64,000 nucleotides of DNA from positions 45,587,087 to 45,651,086 of the forward strand of contig OY759216.1 of the NCBI GenBank assembly GCA_963662175.1, in the 5' to 3' direction. The position numbers and the translations under genes are program-made. This stretch comes from Aradus depressus (Eukaryota; Arthropoda; Insecta; Hemiptera; Aradidae). How positions within the stretch are numbered: position 1 is the stretch's first letter; each line of letters opens with the position of its first letter. A model generated the notes under the pieces. That model saw nothing but the letters and a program-made list of their open reading frames with translations. It was not told the origin of the DNA and did no database searches. Positions 23,446-35,123 of the stretch are shown here, one piece after another.

Positions 23446-24087
23446 GATGGATCAGAGAATTTGCATTCGATTTGGCTATAAGAATGAAATAAAGTGCAGC
23501 AAAGTTTTTGGAAATGTTAACTATTGCTTTTGATGAGTCTGCTATGAGTAAAACGAACGAGTTTACGAGTGGTTTAAGCGTTTCCAAGAAGCGGTCGAAT
23601 GTGAAGGTCATGCTCACTGTGTTTTCCGATGTTAACGGCATAGTGCACCAAGAGTTGTTGCTACACACGATCAATAAGGAGTACTACACCTACGAGTGCA
23701 ACGCCGTTTGCGTGAAGCAATCCGAAAAACGCCCGGATTTGTGACGAAACAATTCATGGCTTTTGCACCAAGATAATGCACCTGCTCACACCATTGCTTG
23801 CTCGTGAATTTTTTGCCAAAAACAACACTGTAATGATGCCCCAGCCTCCATATTCGCCAGACATGGCTCCTTGTGATTTTTTTCTGTTCACAACAATAAA
23901 GAGAATCTTAAAGGGCCGTCGTTTCACAAGCATAGATGAGATTAAAAGCGCATCGCTGATAGAGCTAAATGCTATCCCAAAGATCGAGTTCCAGAAGTGT
24001 TCCGGAGATTGGAAGAAACGCTGGCATAAGTGTATAATATCTAATGGGGACTATTTTGAAGGGGATAACATTGATGTAGATGAATAA
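23446..24087 (+). pseudogene. Mariner transposase remnant
   Basis: A start-like MDQRICIRFGYKNEIKCSK is followed after a deletion by a stretch with VKVMLTVFSDVNGIVHQELL. A separate frame holds the LHQDNAPAHT block and the C-terminal part REFFAKNNTVMMPQPPYSPD, MAPCDFFLF and the terminal WKKRWHKCIISNGDYFEGDN. These are hallmarks of mariner D,D34D transposases. The N-terminal DNA-binding helices are mostly lost and a stop plus a frameshift separate the parts, so no active enzyme is expected. Confidence 0.88.
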
Positions 24088-24339
24088 ATAAAATTCTTTT
24101 CAAAAACCGAAAATTCCCGTTATTTTTTGAACACACCTCGTACATCATGAGCAAAAAAGCTAATGAATGCTGTTGTGAAATTTCATTCTGAATTATTATC
24201 GACAATTTTTAAATTATATGTGAGCTGTAAAATAATTGAATATTCCCAAAACTATTCTTGATTTTCTAATTATGATATTTTAATTACGCGACTATTTTAT
24301 GGCCAACAAATGAATTGAACAAATACAAATTTTATTAAT

Positions 24340-24560
24340 TTATATACATATTAACGACATTTGTCACCAGTAATTGTGATGTTGAACATGTCAAGTGCGT
24401 GTCTGTATTGCTGAGGTACGTGACCGAAGAGTACAGGCTAGTCCTGGAGATGGTCCCTTCGCCATGTCCGCTTAAGGCGTCGTGGGTGGATTTGTGGGGA
24501 GAGTGTGGACATTAATTGAATAAGCTGATTGGCGTGATGTATTCTGATAACAGTGGGTAT
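24340..24560 (-). pseudogene. Jockey-like LINE 3' end fragment
   Basis: Reverse-strand sequence matches the RT tail seen at 30845-31370, with shared blocks such as CTAGTCCTGGAG and GGCGTCG...GGATTTGTGGGGAG. Only the last part of the element remains. Confidence 0.6.
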
Positions 24561-24619
24561 AAATATTATGTAAAAATGATGTATTAAAAATTATGTTAAG
24601 TAAAAGTTAATTAGTTAAT

Positions 24620-24730
24620 CATGCCCGGGCTAAGTCAGATTCTATTGTTTACGTCCTAAATTTTGCCTACCCAGGTTTATACACCTAGGACGTTGAGTAC
24701 CTGACATCGTACAGGCTAGAGACTATCGAT
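24620..24730 (-). mobile_element. SINE-1 fragment
   Basis: It contains ATGCCCGGGCT, CCTAAATTTTGCCTACCC and TACCTGACATCGTACAGGC. Internal deletions are present. Confidence 0.65.
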
Positions 24731-25215
24731 ACTTTCGCGTGCCAATATTATCGAGTAACGATCGATTTCATGACTCGATATTATTTTTTGATACCAAATA
24801 TCAATATTTTTATATCCTTACAATCGACTAGTGTTGAGTGACAACTGCCAACTGTGTCACCTGGGACTGTCCCTGACCTGAACAATGCTATCTTCTGGAG
24901 GAAGGAGGAAATATTTGCTCCGAGTCGAAGCTATTAGTTATCAGAATGCACGTATATAAAAGGTTGAGTGATTAGTCACCCATTAGTGGAACTGACAACT
25001 GAGGTCAGTGTATTTGTGTTGCAGTTGAGTGACCTCGTACCGCAAGCTGCATGCATCTTAGCAACTTGTAAAGCTACCCGCATCCCTCATCTTATTTGAG
25101 CTTTTTAAATGACAAACTGTCCTGTCATACCATCATAAACTGAAAGTATACAGTTAACACCAGGAAGAGTATACAGCCTAACGGAGCGCCCCCACTCAAA
25201 GAGGACAAATTAGAA
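24731..25215. other. Unassigned sequence
   Basis: A patch at 24735-24790 is rich in TATCGA/TCGATA. No gene was recognised. Confidence 0.3.
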
Positions 25216-25222
25216 TATACAT

Positions 25223-25420
25223 AGTTATTGTAACTAATGCCGGGGCTTTAACAACATCGTCTACTAGCAGAGCACTCTGGTGGACATGAGCCCGATTGTA
25301 ATGTGGGAGTCCTAAATTTTGTCTACCCTAAACTTTTATTCACCTAGAGTCTTTAAAGAGTATCTAACATCACACGGAACCATCGGAACACTAAGAGCCT
25401 CTGACGGGCTTCGAAATTTG
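25223..25420 (-). mobile_element. SINE-1 copy, diverged
   Basis: Reverse-strand blocks include GGTGGACATGAGCCCGA, TTTTGTCTACCCTAAAC and a degraded box B region near 25405. Confidence 0.65.
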
Positions 25421-26095
25421 GAATATATATTGAGGAACGACCGCCTATTTAACTAACTAGACTTGTGGCCTACAGATGGGCCAGCAAAAATATCAAATCA
25501 ATCCATGACTGTTATTGGATAATATGCATTTGTAAAAAAAATCATCAATTGGTCACTGGCAATGTACTTCCCCAGGACGAATTGTTGCTCTCTGCTGCTG
25601 TAATACTAGGTGTGCAATACATTCTGCTGTTTGCAAAAACTGAGCTGAGTCAGGCATTTCTGTATAAAAAAACTCAGTTAATGTTTTAATAATTATCAGT
25701 AACTTCTCACCTTGTATGTTCTTTATGAATATATTAATACTTTAAATAGATATCAATTGAATTCAATGGATTTTTTCTAGCCTTTTTGTAGACAACAACA
25801 TATGTGAATATTTTTATCGAAAAAAAGTCGAAGTTTGTACATTAGAACACTGAAAAAAACGGCTCAAAAAAAGTGGTGTCCGATGGTAAACCGAAAAGGG
25901 CTTCGCCTGGATTATTACATTTGAAATCGAAAAATTCTATTTTGCGCGAGAATTTTGTCTCTCAATTGATTTCAATGGGGATTTCGTTTTTCGGTGATTA
26001 TTCCTCCGTGGTATTTTCGATTTCAGATTTTTTTAGTAGTAAACCATCGTCACCGTTTCCACTACCATCGTGGCAAATTTCAATGTGATCGGTAA
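25421..26095. other. Unassigned sequence
   Basis: Frames of 74 and 71 codons (25465 and 25873, plus strand) have no recognisable domain. Confidence 0.3.
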
Positions 26096-26099
26096 AGGG

Positions 26100-26790
26100 G
26101 GTTAGGAGTACGAGTACAACGAAATACATTCGTAAATTCAGCTCAATCAATAGACTGTTTTGACTTAAAACCAATTACAGAGGAACGTCAAAATCATTCA
26201 ACCGGTTTTTCAGTAGACCCTTCCCTTCTCTTATTCCTACCTTATGTTAGCCTGGTTTCGCGAAAAATTAATATGTTTCGTCCTTATGGGTTTCCAATTT
26301 TATGTAAGTACATTATATCGGCAGTTTTTAGAGAATTGTGTTGACCCCACCTCCTCCAATCCCGACTTTGTCAGATTTGGCTGAAATTCAATTCGTGTCG
26401 ATACATTCATTCTATCAGGAGATATCGTGTTCAAACACACAAACAGGCAGGAAATGTTACCTCCCGTGCTATACGAAGAACAGAGGAAAATATGTTCGAT
26501 CAGAAAAATTCAATGTTGAGTTTTCACCAAAATTTTATGTTTTGCAACCTCCTAATCCCAAAATTAAACACTAAATTTTTAGTGTGTATCCAGAATCCTA
26601 TAGGACGAGACCAGGAGGGAGACCCAACTAAAAAATCATAATAATTGACGATGTGACGAATGTATCTACACGATATTTAGTATCGATTCATTAGTATTTG
26701 ATTTTCAACAAAATCGGCAGATTGGTTTCAGAGAGAGAGAGCGATCAGTTAATTAATAATTCGCTCAGGGGAAGTACATTGATGGCGATT
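26100..26790. repeat. Rep-A composite (minus then plus)
   Basis: Minus-orientation blocks at about 26200-26440 meet a plus-orientation 5' end at about 26455. The right end is CAGGGGAAGTACATTGATGG near 26766. Confidence 0.6.
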
Positions 26791-27184
26791 CAACCATGGC
26801 TCTTTTTATCATTTTTTGGATCAGTGTCGGAAAACTTGAAATTCCAAGGATAACATCAAGTTTCTTCATATAACTGGGTATGAAATATACCGAATGAACG
26901 ATGAGAGTCTTGAGGTAGTATGATCCAAGATGCACAGTGGAAACTTGTAGGGACAGACATGAAAGTGAAGTGAGAAGCAGGAGGGAGGCTGGAGGTGGAA
27001 GAGTGAAAGTTGCTTCTCCGGAGCAGGATTCTTCTTCGGACAAAGAGAGCAGTTCGGAGGAGCTCGGGGTAACATGCAGCGCCAGGCAGCCTGTATGCAA
27101 CTGCACCGAATACAGGAGTTGAGTGCAATTTAACGACGATCAAGTTTTTTTTGAACAGTTTTGACCAAAAAATCAATAGTTGAA
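26791..27184. other. Unassigned sequence with overlapping frames
   Basis: Frames of 113, 106 and 69 codons on the minus strand and 61 on the plus strand all overlap at 26765-27176. That reflects low stop density in a GA/CT-rich stretch rather than a clear gene. No domain was recognised. Confidence 0.35.
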
Positions 27185-28480
27185 CTAGGAGCTACTGGAT
27201 CCTCGTACTAAATTATGCCAATATTATAATTGAAGGGGAGGAGGGAATCAGAGAGGAGCTTTAGTCAAAACCCCGATACCCCTGATGTAATGAATATAAA
27301 AAAAAATAAAATAAAAAATAGCTTTATTGGCATTGTTTTAGAATTAAACCATGTCCTTTTGGAGGTTTTAAGTCTACTGCTCTTTCAACAGAAGAAATCA
27401 AAAAATACATTTTAAAATGAGTGGAAAAAAAAAAAAAAAAAAATAGATAGACATGAAATTTTAAATGAAAATTCAAAACCCCATAAGAATGGCACCTTTT
27501 TATTTCCTATCAGCCGTTAGGAAAGGGTCGATGTCCCATTCGGCTGAATTCAAGAAAATAAAAAGGTGATTTTTATGGGGTTTTGTATTTAAATTGAGAA
27601 TTTCGTGTCAATACATTCATAATATTTGCTACGTTTCCATGGGATGTTGAAAATGTTTTGAAAATCAAAAATGTTTTGAAAAGTCATGAAAACACTTGTT
27701 TCAAAACATTTTGAGTTCAAGGTCGATAAGGCTTTTTCTGAGGTATGATCCAATTTTGAGATTTCGAATGTTCATGAAAACGCTAAGAAATTCAATATTC
27801 AAAATGTGGCTGCGCAGTACTGATAAGTGCAGTTCTAAAACTCACCACCAGAGTAAAAAGTTGTGTTAAATATCGATTACTTATAAAACATCGATATGTA
27901 CCGAATACCAAATTCATAGACATTTCTTTTACAGTTTCTTGAAGGTTATGTTTTGGTTTTGAGTTGAAAGCGGATGAGGTTAAATTTGTGATTTAGTTTT
28001 TTGTTCTGCTTTATAGTTGATATAATTTTTTTTTTTTTTTTTAAGTATGTCTGAAAGAAAAAGTAATAACCTAATTATTTCAATTAATTATGGTCTGTTT
28101 TTTTATTTACTATGGAGGTCAACAAACAGCTACACAAAAGACTGGTATTTTAGTATTTTTGTAATGGAAAACAACCTGTGTATTTGTAACCTTTCCCTTC
28201 ATTTTGAAAATGTTTTGAAAATTGTTTTCAAAACAGTCATGAAAAAGCACCATTTTGAAAATATTTTCAATAACCCATGAAAACTAAGTGATTGTTATTG
28301 GGATTTTTGACTAGAGCCCCTCTCTGGGGGGTCGCTTCTTCGTCGCTGATTGCGCAGGAAATCATTACCTCATGGGGTTATGGATACACATAAAATTGCA
28401 TGTCGATACATTCCTTTTATCAGAAGTTATCGTGTTCACAGACATACCTATGGACAGAATTTTTTCTTCACTTTTGAAAT
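27185..28480. repeat. Rep-A segments around a MITE
   Basis: Rep-A blocks at about 27190-27632 are interrupted by the element at 27633-28284 and resume as TTGTTATTGGGATTTTTGAC. Confidence 0.55.
27633..28284. mobile_element. MITE with GTTTCCATGGG-type inverted ends
   Basis: The left end GTTTCCATGGGATGTTGAAA pairs with a right end whose reverse complement is GTTTTCATGGGTTATTGAAA. Iterated TTTTGAAAA motifs lie inside both ends. It interrupts a Rep-A copy. Its TSD and superfamily are unclear. A 77-codon frame at 28047-28280 runs into the right end and is probably fortuitous. Confidence 0.65.
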
Positions 28481-29455
28481 TTGGTGTTAGAAAGTTGTGA
28501 AGCTATTCGAACTTCCTTAGTTTATGTTGTTCTTTAATTTTTCATCAAGTTCGTCGCATGTTTTGACCTATGTATACACATAAGAATTACAACATGTCTC
28601 AACAGAGAGCGCTGAAAGCTACTACGGAAGTGACATAGATACTACAATCTCTCTGCTACTCAATCGAGAATATTTAAGAATAATAATTATTTTGATTACT
28701 TACGTTCTGTGAAGGGGCAAAAAAAAAATAGATAAGTACTCACCTAAAACATAAAGAAAACATATATTAATAAAGCAAAAAATAAGCAATATTTTATGTA
28801 CACTCAAATTTTTCAACACAATTAGTGTGAAATAAAATGTAAAAAAACGAGTGGTCTTATATGTATTATGGTATGATTAGGAGAAATAAATTAATTCATA
28901 TACATTTATTCAACGAAAAAAAAAAATTTTTTTAGACATTTCTGGAAGAATTATAATAAACATTTTTCATCATTTTAAATATAATTAAGAATTGTACATA
29001 CTGTATTTATTAAATTTCAATTTCTTTGTAACTATAAATGCTGCTATGCTCTGGTTGTAGGCGATTTGGCTCAGTAGTTAAAGCCCGGGAATGAGTCACA
29101 ATAATATATTTTACAGATCATCCATAGGCTTATTGAAAAAATTGAGGAAGAAAATAGCTTTCAACGACCAAGGACAATAATTCTTACTGGGAAGAAAAGT
29201 TGATATAGATACAAGGGGAATTACGGAAGTGCAACAGCAGGATATGGTATCATTGTGTCAATCTGTTGGGAGAATGCAGTTCCCCCATTCAGCTTGCCAC
29301 AATAACTACACTGCACTTTTTGAAGAAATATATTTATTTTTTTTCGAAATTCAACTTTCAAATTAAGTGAACATACGAATTTTGTAGTCAGACAATACTA
29401 ATGAAATAGATAATAGGAATGAATAGATTATACCAATAATATAGAATGTAACATA
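28481..29455. other. Unassigned AT-rich sequence
   Basis: The only assigned part is a short SINE-1 tail fragment near 29058-29100 (GTAGGCGATTTGGCTCAGTA, AAGCCCGGGAATGAGTCAC). Confidence 0.35.
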
Positions 29456-29665
29456 GAGGGCGCCGGTAGCTCAGAGATAACGGGTTCGAAACCCGGCCGA
29501 GGCCCTTAGGTTTTTTATCTGGGAGATGAAAAAACCTCGAGCACGCCGTCCTTCGAATGGGACATTAAGCAAGGGTCAAAATTTAGAACTCCCCTAGTGT
29601 CGGGCACAAGTCTGAACAGAGCGACAAAAGCTCTGGTAGTAGGCGATATGATCTCGAATTTAAAG
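29456..29665 (+). mobile_element. SINE-1 copy with shortened head
   Basis: GGGCGCCGGTAGCTCAGAG is followed almost directly by CGGGTTCGAAACCCGG, so the anticodon-side spacer between boxes A and B is deleted. The body is present and ends near GTAGGCGATATGATCTCG. Confidence 0.8.
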
Positions 29666-30363
29666 CAGTTGGGATATATGAAATCTCCATCTCTTCAATT
29701 TCATAGCTACAACCAATTCTGAGTCTCCGTCACCAGCTGTCGAGATATAATCCTGTCTCCTGTATTGAACTCCAGGTCGTACTGCGGGACTACATATATT
29801 CAGCAGTCTCGATCCCGGCGCTAGAAGAGCTCGGATTGTCCTTCCTCTTGAAGAAGAAGAGCTTGGAATTAAAATCTCCGTTCCCTGATAATATCTGTGA
29901 CCAACAGAAAAAGACAATCGGAACTTCTAGTGAGTATCCAATTTTAGTTTAGAATTCCATTTTCTGTCCCATATAGTCTCCTGCTCTGTAACAATGTCTG
30001 TATCAAAGCTAATTGTTTGTTCGGTGAACAGACAAAAGGAACCATCTCCATCATATTCAGACATACACACTCTCATACAGACATCTACGGAGCACGTGAC
30101 CCAGACCCAGAACGTGCCGCAATTGTGTATAAAACGGGAGCATGTCAGTTGTGATTGGTGCACGTCTTGGACCAATCAGAGAGCTCCTTGAGACCGACTA
30201 ACAAAGTTGGACCAATGAACACATCACTTGTACTCCAAATAGAACGTTCACCTAACGGACTATATGAACGGCACTTCTACTCCCATTTCCTAACGTTTTC
30301 CTTAACTCTTATTAACTGGCAACAGTTCATTCAAAAACACCAAAGAAATTCAAGAAGTTCTGA
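29666..30363. other. Unassigned sequence
   Basis: Frames of 82-85 codons at 29660-30175 (minus) and 65-82 codons at 29994-30403 (plus) overlap and have no recognisable domain. Confidence 0.3.
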
Positions 30364-30844
30364 TACTTCCCCAGCTATACAAAGTAAAGGGGAAGTTACT
30401 TAATCGGTCAGAAATACGATGTTGAACTTTCATCGGAATTTCAAGTTTTTCGACGTCTTGATACCAAAAATACAAAACATAAATGTCTGCACTCCAAAAT
30501 GAATGTATATAGGAGAACACGATAACTCCTTATAGACTCAATGTATCGACACGAAATTTTAAATGTGTATCCAGAACCCCAGATTTACAGTCAAATCGGC
30601 CGGAAAATGGAAGGATTAGAGGATGTTACGTATGAGTTATTGTGACTCATGACTACAAGGTCATATCGCCTACTACCAGAGCGCTCTTTTGTCGTTCACT
30701 GACATGAAATGTTATATTTAAATTCAAAACCCGTAAAGGACAACATCAATTAACTTTCCACAAAATCGGAGGAAGGGGAAGGGGGCTCGATGTCGATGTA
30801 ATGAATGTATCGATACAACACATTGTACAGGCTCGAGACCTAAA
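30364..30844 (+). repeat. Rep-A copy with an embedded SINE-1 scrap
   Basis: It opens with the canonical hairpin ACTTCCCCAGCTATACAAAG. Near 30640-30700 a minus-strand SINE-1 fragment (GGTCATATCGCCTACTACCA) is embedded. Confidence 0.65.
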
Positions 30845-31370
30845 TTGTTAAATTGTTTATTTATTTATATTTATACACATATTAAGTAGGTACGACATAA
30901 CATTTGTCATTAGTTCTTGTGATGAGTGTCAAGTGCGCGGCTTTATGTGACCGAAGAGGAAGTCCAGGCTAGTCCTGGAGCAGGTCTCTCTGCCATGCTC
31001 GCTTAAGGCGTCGGAGTGGATTTGTGGGGAGTGTTTGTGGATAATTGTTGAATAAGTGGATTGGTGTGATGATGGAGTCCTGATAAGCGTCGCCTTTGTG
31101 AAGGCGTTGTATTGTTTGATTTTTGTTGTTCGCCATACCTCGTTACCTTAAGTCCAGATGGGTTTTAGTATAGTGTTGTTTGTGTGAAGTTTTTATTCTC
31201 AAGAGATAATGCCCATCGTCGTCCTATGATTTCATTCGTCCAAATCGTCTCTTGAAGTATATGCGTTTCAGTCTGATGTGGGTTGTCCAAGTTAAACGTC
31301 TGTCTAAATGAAGTCCTAGATATCGCACAGTGTCGGATAAACGAATGGGCAGGTTGTTATGAATTGTTAA
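30845..31370 (-). pseudogene. Jockey-like LINE, 3' end of reverse transcriptase
   Basis: On the minus strand a frame starting near 31370 reads LPIRLSDTVRYLGLHLDRRL, then TWTTHIRLKR and RRFGRMKS. This is the same RT C-terminal region as at 4638, here extended further 5'. Frameshifts follow and the sequence ends in an AT-rich tail. Confidence 0.75.
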
Positions 31371-31744
31371 TCATATCTTTTAAAATATTTTAAACTTTAT
31401 AATATATCACAGATTATATTATTTAAGTGACGTGTGTCAAGAAGGTGGGTCATAGTGGACAAGAGGGGGAGCTTCCAAACCGTTTAACTGGTGGCCTAGA
31501 CTATAATAAAAAATAAAAGTTGAAATGTAACAGTAAATAATATTATTTTATTTTCTTACAGATGTATAAATTGTTATATTCATATTAGTAATTCAAGGTC
31601 AACGACCAACCAAGGAGTTAATTACTTCCTTGCATTTTAATTAGGTATAGAGTGCAGGGTTCTAATACAGAGATTCCAGGTTTAACGTTAAAATCTCAGA
31701 GCGGAACAACGATTTTTAATGTTGCCTGCCCCTTGTCCCCTGGT
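31371..31744. other. Unassigned AT-rich sequence
   Basis: No coding or repeat signal was recognised. Confidence 0.3.
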
Positions 31745-31900
31745 ATTCCGAAATTCTGTTACTTCCTCAGCTTAATGGTTTTCATCTGATTTCATGTACT
31801 CCGACCCAGTGATTGCAAAAATTAAAATAATATTCGATGTCTACCTGTTTGCCTTTATGTGCGTCTGAATGTGAATCTCTTATAAAATAATTATAAACTT
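31745..31900 (+). repeat. Degenerate Rep-A 5' fragment
   Basis: TACTTCCTCAGCTTAATGG is followed by TTTCATGTACTCCGACCCAG and a poor match to the rest of Rep-A. Confidence 0.4.
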
Positions 31901-32039
31901 ATACATTTATTTTTATTTTTTTTTTTTTTTATAGATTAAAGTCTTTAGCTTGACGCCATTAGCCATCGTTCTATATTAATAGTATTAGTCATTATTCAAT
32001 ATTACTCAAACACTAATTCCAATACAGATAATATAGGTT

Positions 32040-32235
32040 CCAACAGCTTCAAGTGTGACCGAGGGAAGGAGGATAGGTCAAGATATCTAGATAAGTGGGA
32101 GAGGGCTTCCCCAGAAGAGAGCTTATAGTTCTCATACAGTGTCATCTTTCAGCTGCGTACTTCATACAGGACACGATGATGTGTTGCGGATCATCTCTCT
32201 GCTCACACAACTCACACACATCATCAAACGTATAT
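32040..32235 (-). pseudogene. Non-LTR retrotransposon C-terminal fragment
   Basis: The minus strand in a frame from about 32228 reads VCELCEQRDDPQHIIVSC followed by MKYAAER. This C-x2-C...H...C arrangement is a common C-terminal knuckle of non-LTR RT proteins. The surrounding ORF is missing. Confidence 0.6.
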
Positions 32236-32400
32236 CATGAGTGATTATTTGTTTTTAAATTTTCTCTCATGATATACGTTTATAATTAGTTTATAATTGT
32301 ATTTGTTTAGATATAATATTTCAGTTTGTTTTGGTGTAAATAATTTAAATGTTAATTATTGTTTTAGTGACAATTAGTTTAATACAATAATAATGTATAT

Positions 32401-32682
32401 ATGTCAATACAGGCCCTTAAGAAGGTACACTCAGTGCCGAAAGCTTGGCAGAAATTTCGCAAGTTTGTTTTCTTCGACCAAAAGCCTGATCTCTCCTTCT
32501 TAATACATAGGATACATAAAAATTGTGAAAAACACTACCCACTCTTTGCGTTGTCACTCGTCGTACTTGTCAGCGAAAAAACCACAGAGAAATATCCGCT
32601 AATTGAGGAAGAAATAGTTGAAGATAAGAAAAGAATCGTTAGTGTATTATATCATCAAAAACGTTTTGGTAAATTTATATGA
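32401..32682 (+). other. Unrecognised 93-codon open frame
   Basis: The frame encodes a basic, non-repetitive protein that does not overlap an identified repeat. It has no signal peptide or domain I recognise. It may be chance or a remnant of an element. Confidence 0.2.
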
Positions 32683-33384
32683 CCAACTGGAACCGTAATA
32701 ATGAGCTTCGTTGTCGTGGTAGTTTTTTTTTTTTTTTTTTATAAAAAGAGAGGTTATGTAAGAAGGGACTCTATATGACGGAAGTATATTTTGAAAATTG
32801 CGGGATGGAACTATCTGCCTAAGTTAGCGGGACAGTTGAAAGTTCTCAGCCTATTTGATATGCATCCTGTGTAATATGGGAGCAGTTGGAGATCTACCTG
32901 AACAGCATGACAAGACAGCAGAGAAGGGTAATCTGGGGTTCAGCTGGGAACAATGGAAACCCTTCATGAAATTGTTGTGATAACAATGGACACTCCGATA
33001 GTCAATATATAACAATGGAGTCCACATGAGCTAACAGAGAGCAGTATCATATATTTTAGGTTCATATATCATATCAGGTTAGAAGGCAATTTTGGTCCAT
33101 CGCGCACAAAAACTACATGAGAATCCTGAGGTCAGAAAGATTTGTTTTACACTAAACGATGAAAATATCTTTGACAAGAACATCATGCAACTATTTTCTT
33201 CCATCACGTATGGTAATTCGGATATGTCCTTAAGAATAAGGAATCATGATAGCTTCAGAAGTTCAAGTCAGAACTGCCTCTGGAGAGATATTAATAAACT
33301 TGCAGGGATTGGCGGCGAATATAAAGCAGAAGTCGAGGAGATACCTAAAACTACTGGTCAGAGTCATCAATCAGGAATGGAAGC
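32683..33384. other. Unassigned sequence
   Basis: Overlapping 98- and 73-codon frames at 33092-33467 have no recognisable domain; the second runs into a Rep-A block. Confidence 0.3.
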
Positions 33385-33640
33385 TTAACACAAAAACCCC
33401 AATAACTGCCAATGTAATGCAATTATCGACACGAAACTTTAAGGACGCACTTAGCAATTTTCAATGAAATCAGTAGAAAGGGAAAAAGTCATACACAAAA
33501 ATGACTGAGTAATGAACGTATCGATAAGGAATTTATATGTGGGACCCAATAAGGAGAACGTCTGTCGATTTTCAAAGAAATCGGCCGAAGGGGAAGGAGC
33601 GATTCACCGACGAATTTTTTATTTTATTTTCGTAAAATGC
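33385..33640 (+). repeat. Rep-A fragment
   Basis: Internal blocks CCCCAATAACTGCCAATGTA, TATCGACACGAAACTTTAAG and TCGATTTTCAAAGAAATCGG appear in plus-strand order. Confidence 0.6.
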
Positions 33641-33964
33641 ATTTTTGTCACAAAACATTTTTACGTACAAAGCATTAGTTATGCATATCTCTAGAAATGA
33701 TTGTCTTAAAATTAGTAATAATGTTTTAACACCTTTAATGCTGGAGGACGTTGTAGTCCCTGTTAATATACTGGGATGCTACCTAGTCTCCCATTAGAAG
33801 CTACTTCCTGCCAGAGACAGATCTAACTTCCACACATTACTTTTGGCCCATAAAAAGAATGAGATCTTTAATATTGTCTTTACTTAACCAGAACTTCCAA
33901 ACCTAGAGCATTCATTGTTAATGAATAATGTGCCATTTCTTCTTCCATTTCATATTCTCTTATA

Positions 33965-34286
33965 GAGGGCGCCGGTAGCTCAGAGGTATGCGCGTGCTTG
34001 CCTTCTGAGCTGAAGAACGTGGGTTCGAAACCCGACCAAGGCCCTTAGTTTATTTTATCTGGGAGATAAAATAAACTTAAGCACGCCGTCCTTCGGATGG
34101 AACGATGTCAGGTACTCGTTAAAGACCCCTGCCCTAGGTGAATAAAAATTTAGGGTAGGCAAAATTTAGGACTCCCACAGTAGAGTCGGGCTCATGTCCA
34201 CCAGAGTGACGAAAGAGCGCTCTGGTAGTAGGCGATATGACCTCGTAGTTAAAGCCCGGGCATGATTCATAAAACCTAACCTAACC
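33965..34286 (+). mobile_element. Full-length SINE-1 with 12-bp TSD
   Basis: The best copy in the window. TSD TATTCTCTTATA lies at 33953-33964 and 34287-34298. Box A is GGTAGCTCAGAGGTATG, box B is GGTTCGAAACCC, and the body has CGCCGTCCTTCGGATGG. The tail is AAAACCTAACCTAACC. The tRNA-like head implies RNA polymerase III transcription, and the TSD implies movement by a partner LINE. Confidence 0.92.
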
Positions 34287-34319
34287 TATTCTCTTATACA
34301 TAGTCATACATTTATTTAA

Positions 34320-34735
34320 TTTATATAAAAATAAATAATAAGACAACAGAATAAAAATTAAATAGAATAAAAATATACAAAATATATATTATCTTCACTT
34401 CATGCACATCCGCTTCCGAGATTAATATGAATTTAGAAAGGGGAAAAAAATGCAACTAATATTAAAGAAAAAAATAAAATTAATATATATAAATATAAAA
34501 AACATATCACTCCTCCTCATTATATTCAATATACTGATGGCTGCTTCATCATCAAAATGTGCAGTCATTTTATATTTTCACTTTTATACACTAATGTCTC
34601 TCAATATGATGTCACTTGGCTCGTGTCTCTATTATCACTGATCTCGTCAGTAGTACACCATATGGCACCGGCCGGCTTTTGATGCTTCCATCGTCTTTTG
34701 TAGTTTTTCACTTTTAATAAAAGCGAATTTAATTA
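34320..34735. other. Unassigned AT-rich sequence
   Basis: A 63-codon frame at 34450-34641 is AT-driven, with no recognisable domain. Confidence 0.3.
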
Positions 34736-34749
34736 ATAGTATTTTTATA

Positions 34750-35088
34750 GGTTAGGTTTTATGACTCATGCCCGGGCTTTAACTACGAGGTCATATCGCT
34801 TACTACCAGAGAGCTTTTTCGTCACTCTGGTGGACATGAGCCCGACTAATGTGGGAGTCCAAAATTTTGCCTACCCTAAATTTTTATTCATCTAGGGCAG
34901 GGATCTTTAACGAGTAACTGACATCGTACAAGCTCGGGAGCATCGCTTAACGTACCATCCGAAGGACGGCGTGCTCAAGTTTATTTTAACTACCAGATAA
35001 AATAAACTAAGGGCCTCGGTTGGGTTTCGAACCCACGATCTTGAGCTCAGAAGACAAGCACGCATACCAATGAGCTCCCGGCGCCCTC
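34750..35088 (-). mobile_element. Full-length SINE-1 with 13-bp TSD
   Basis: TSD TAGTATTTTTATA lies at 34737-34749 and 35089-35101. The minus strand carries the head, box B region, body and the AACCT-type tail. It stands head to head with the next copy, 35 bp away. Confidence 0.9.
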
Positions 35089-35123
35089 TAGTATTTTTAT
35101 ATTTATAATCACTAATTAATTTA

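Larger units (their letters stand above)
22910..24140 (+). mobile_element. Mariner element, degenerate, with TA duplication
   Basis: Inverted ends (GGTGTGTTCAAAAAGTAACG at the left, TTTTTTGAACACACCTCG at the right) are flanked by TA at 22908-22909 and 24141-24142. The interior encodes transposase remnants at about 23445-24087 and carries a retroposon-like insertion at about 23126-23445. The length of 1231 bp arises from a deleted coding region plus that insertion. Confidence 0.88.

Noticed and set aside
26765..27176. Overlapping minus-strand frames of 113 and 106 codons as genes
   Set aside because: Several frames on both strands are open at once in a low-complexity stretch, with no domain and one edge inside Rep-A.
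34022..34033. Functional tRNA genes at the GGTTCGAAACCC and GGTTCGAATCCC boxes
   Set aside because: These boxes sit in repeated units with SINE bodies, tails and TSDs. The heads do not fold into complete tRNAs.
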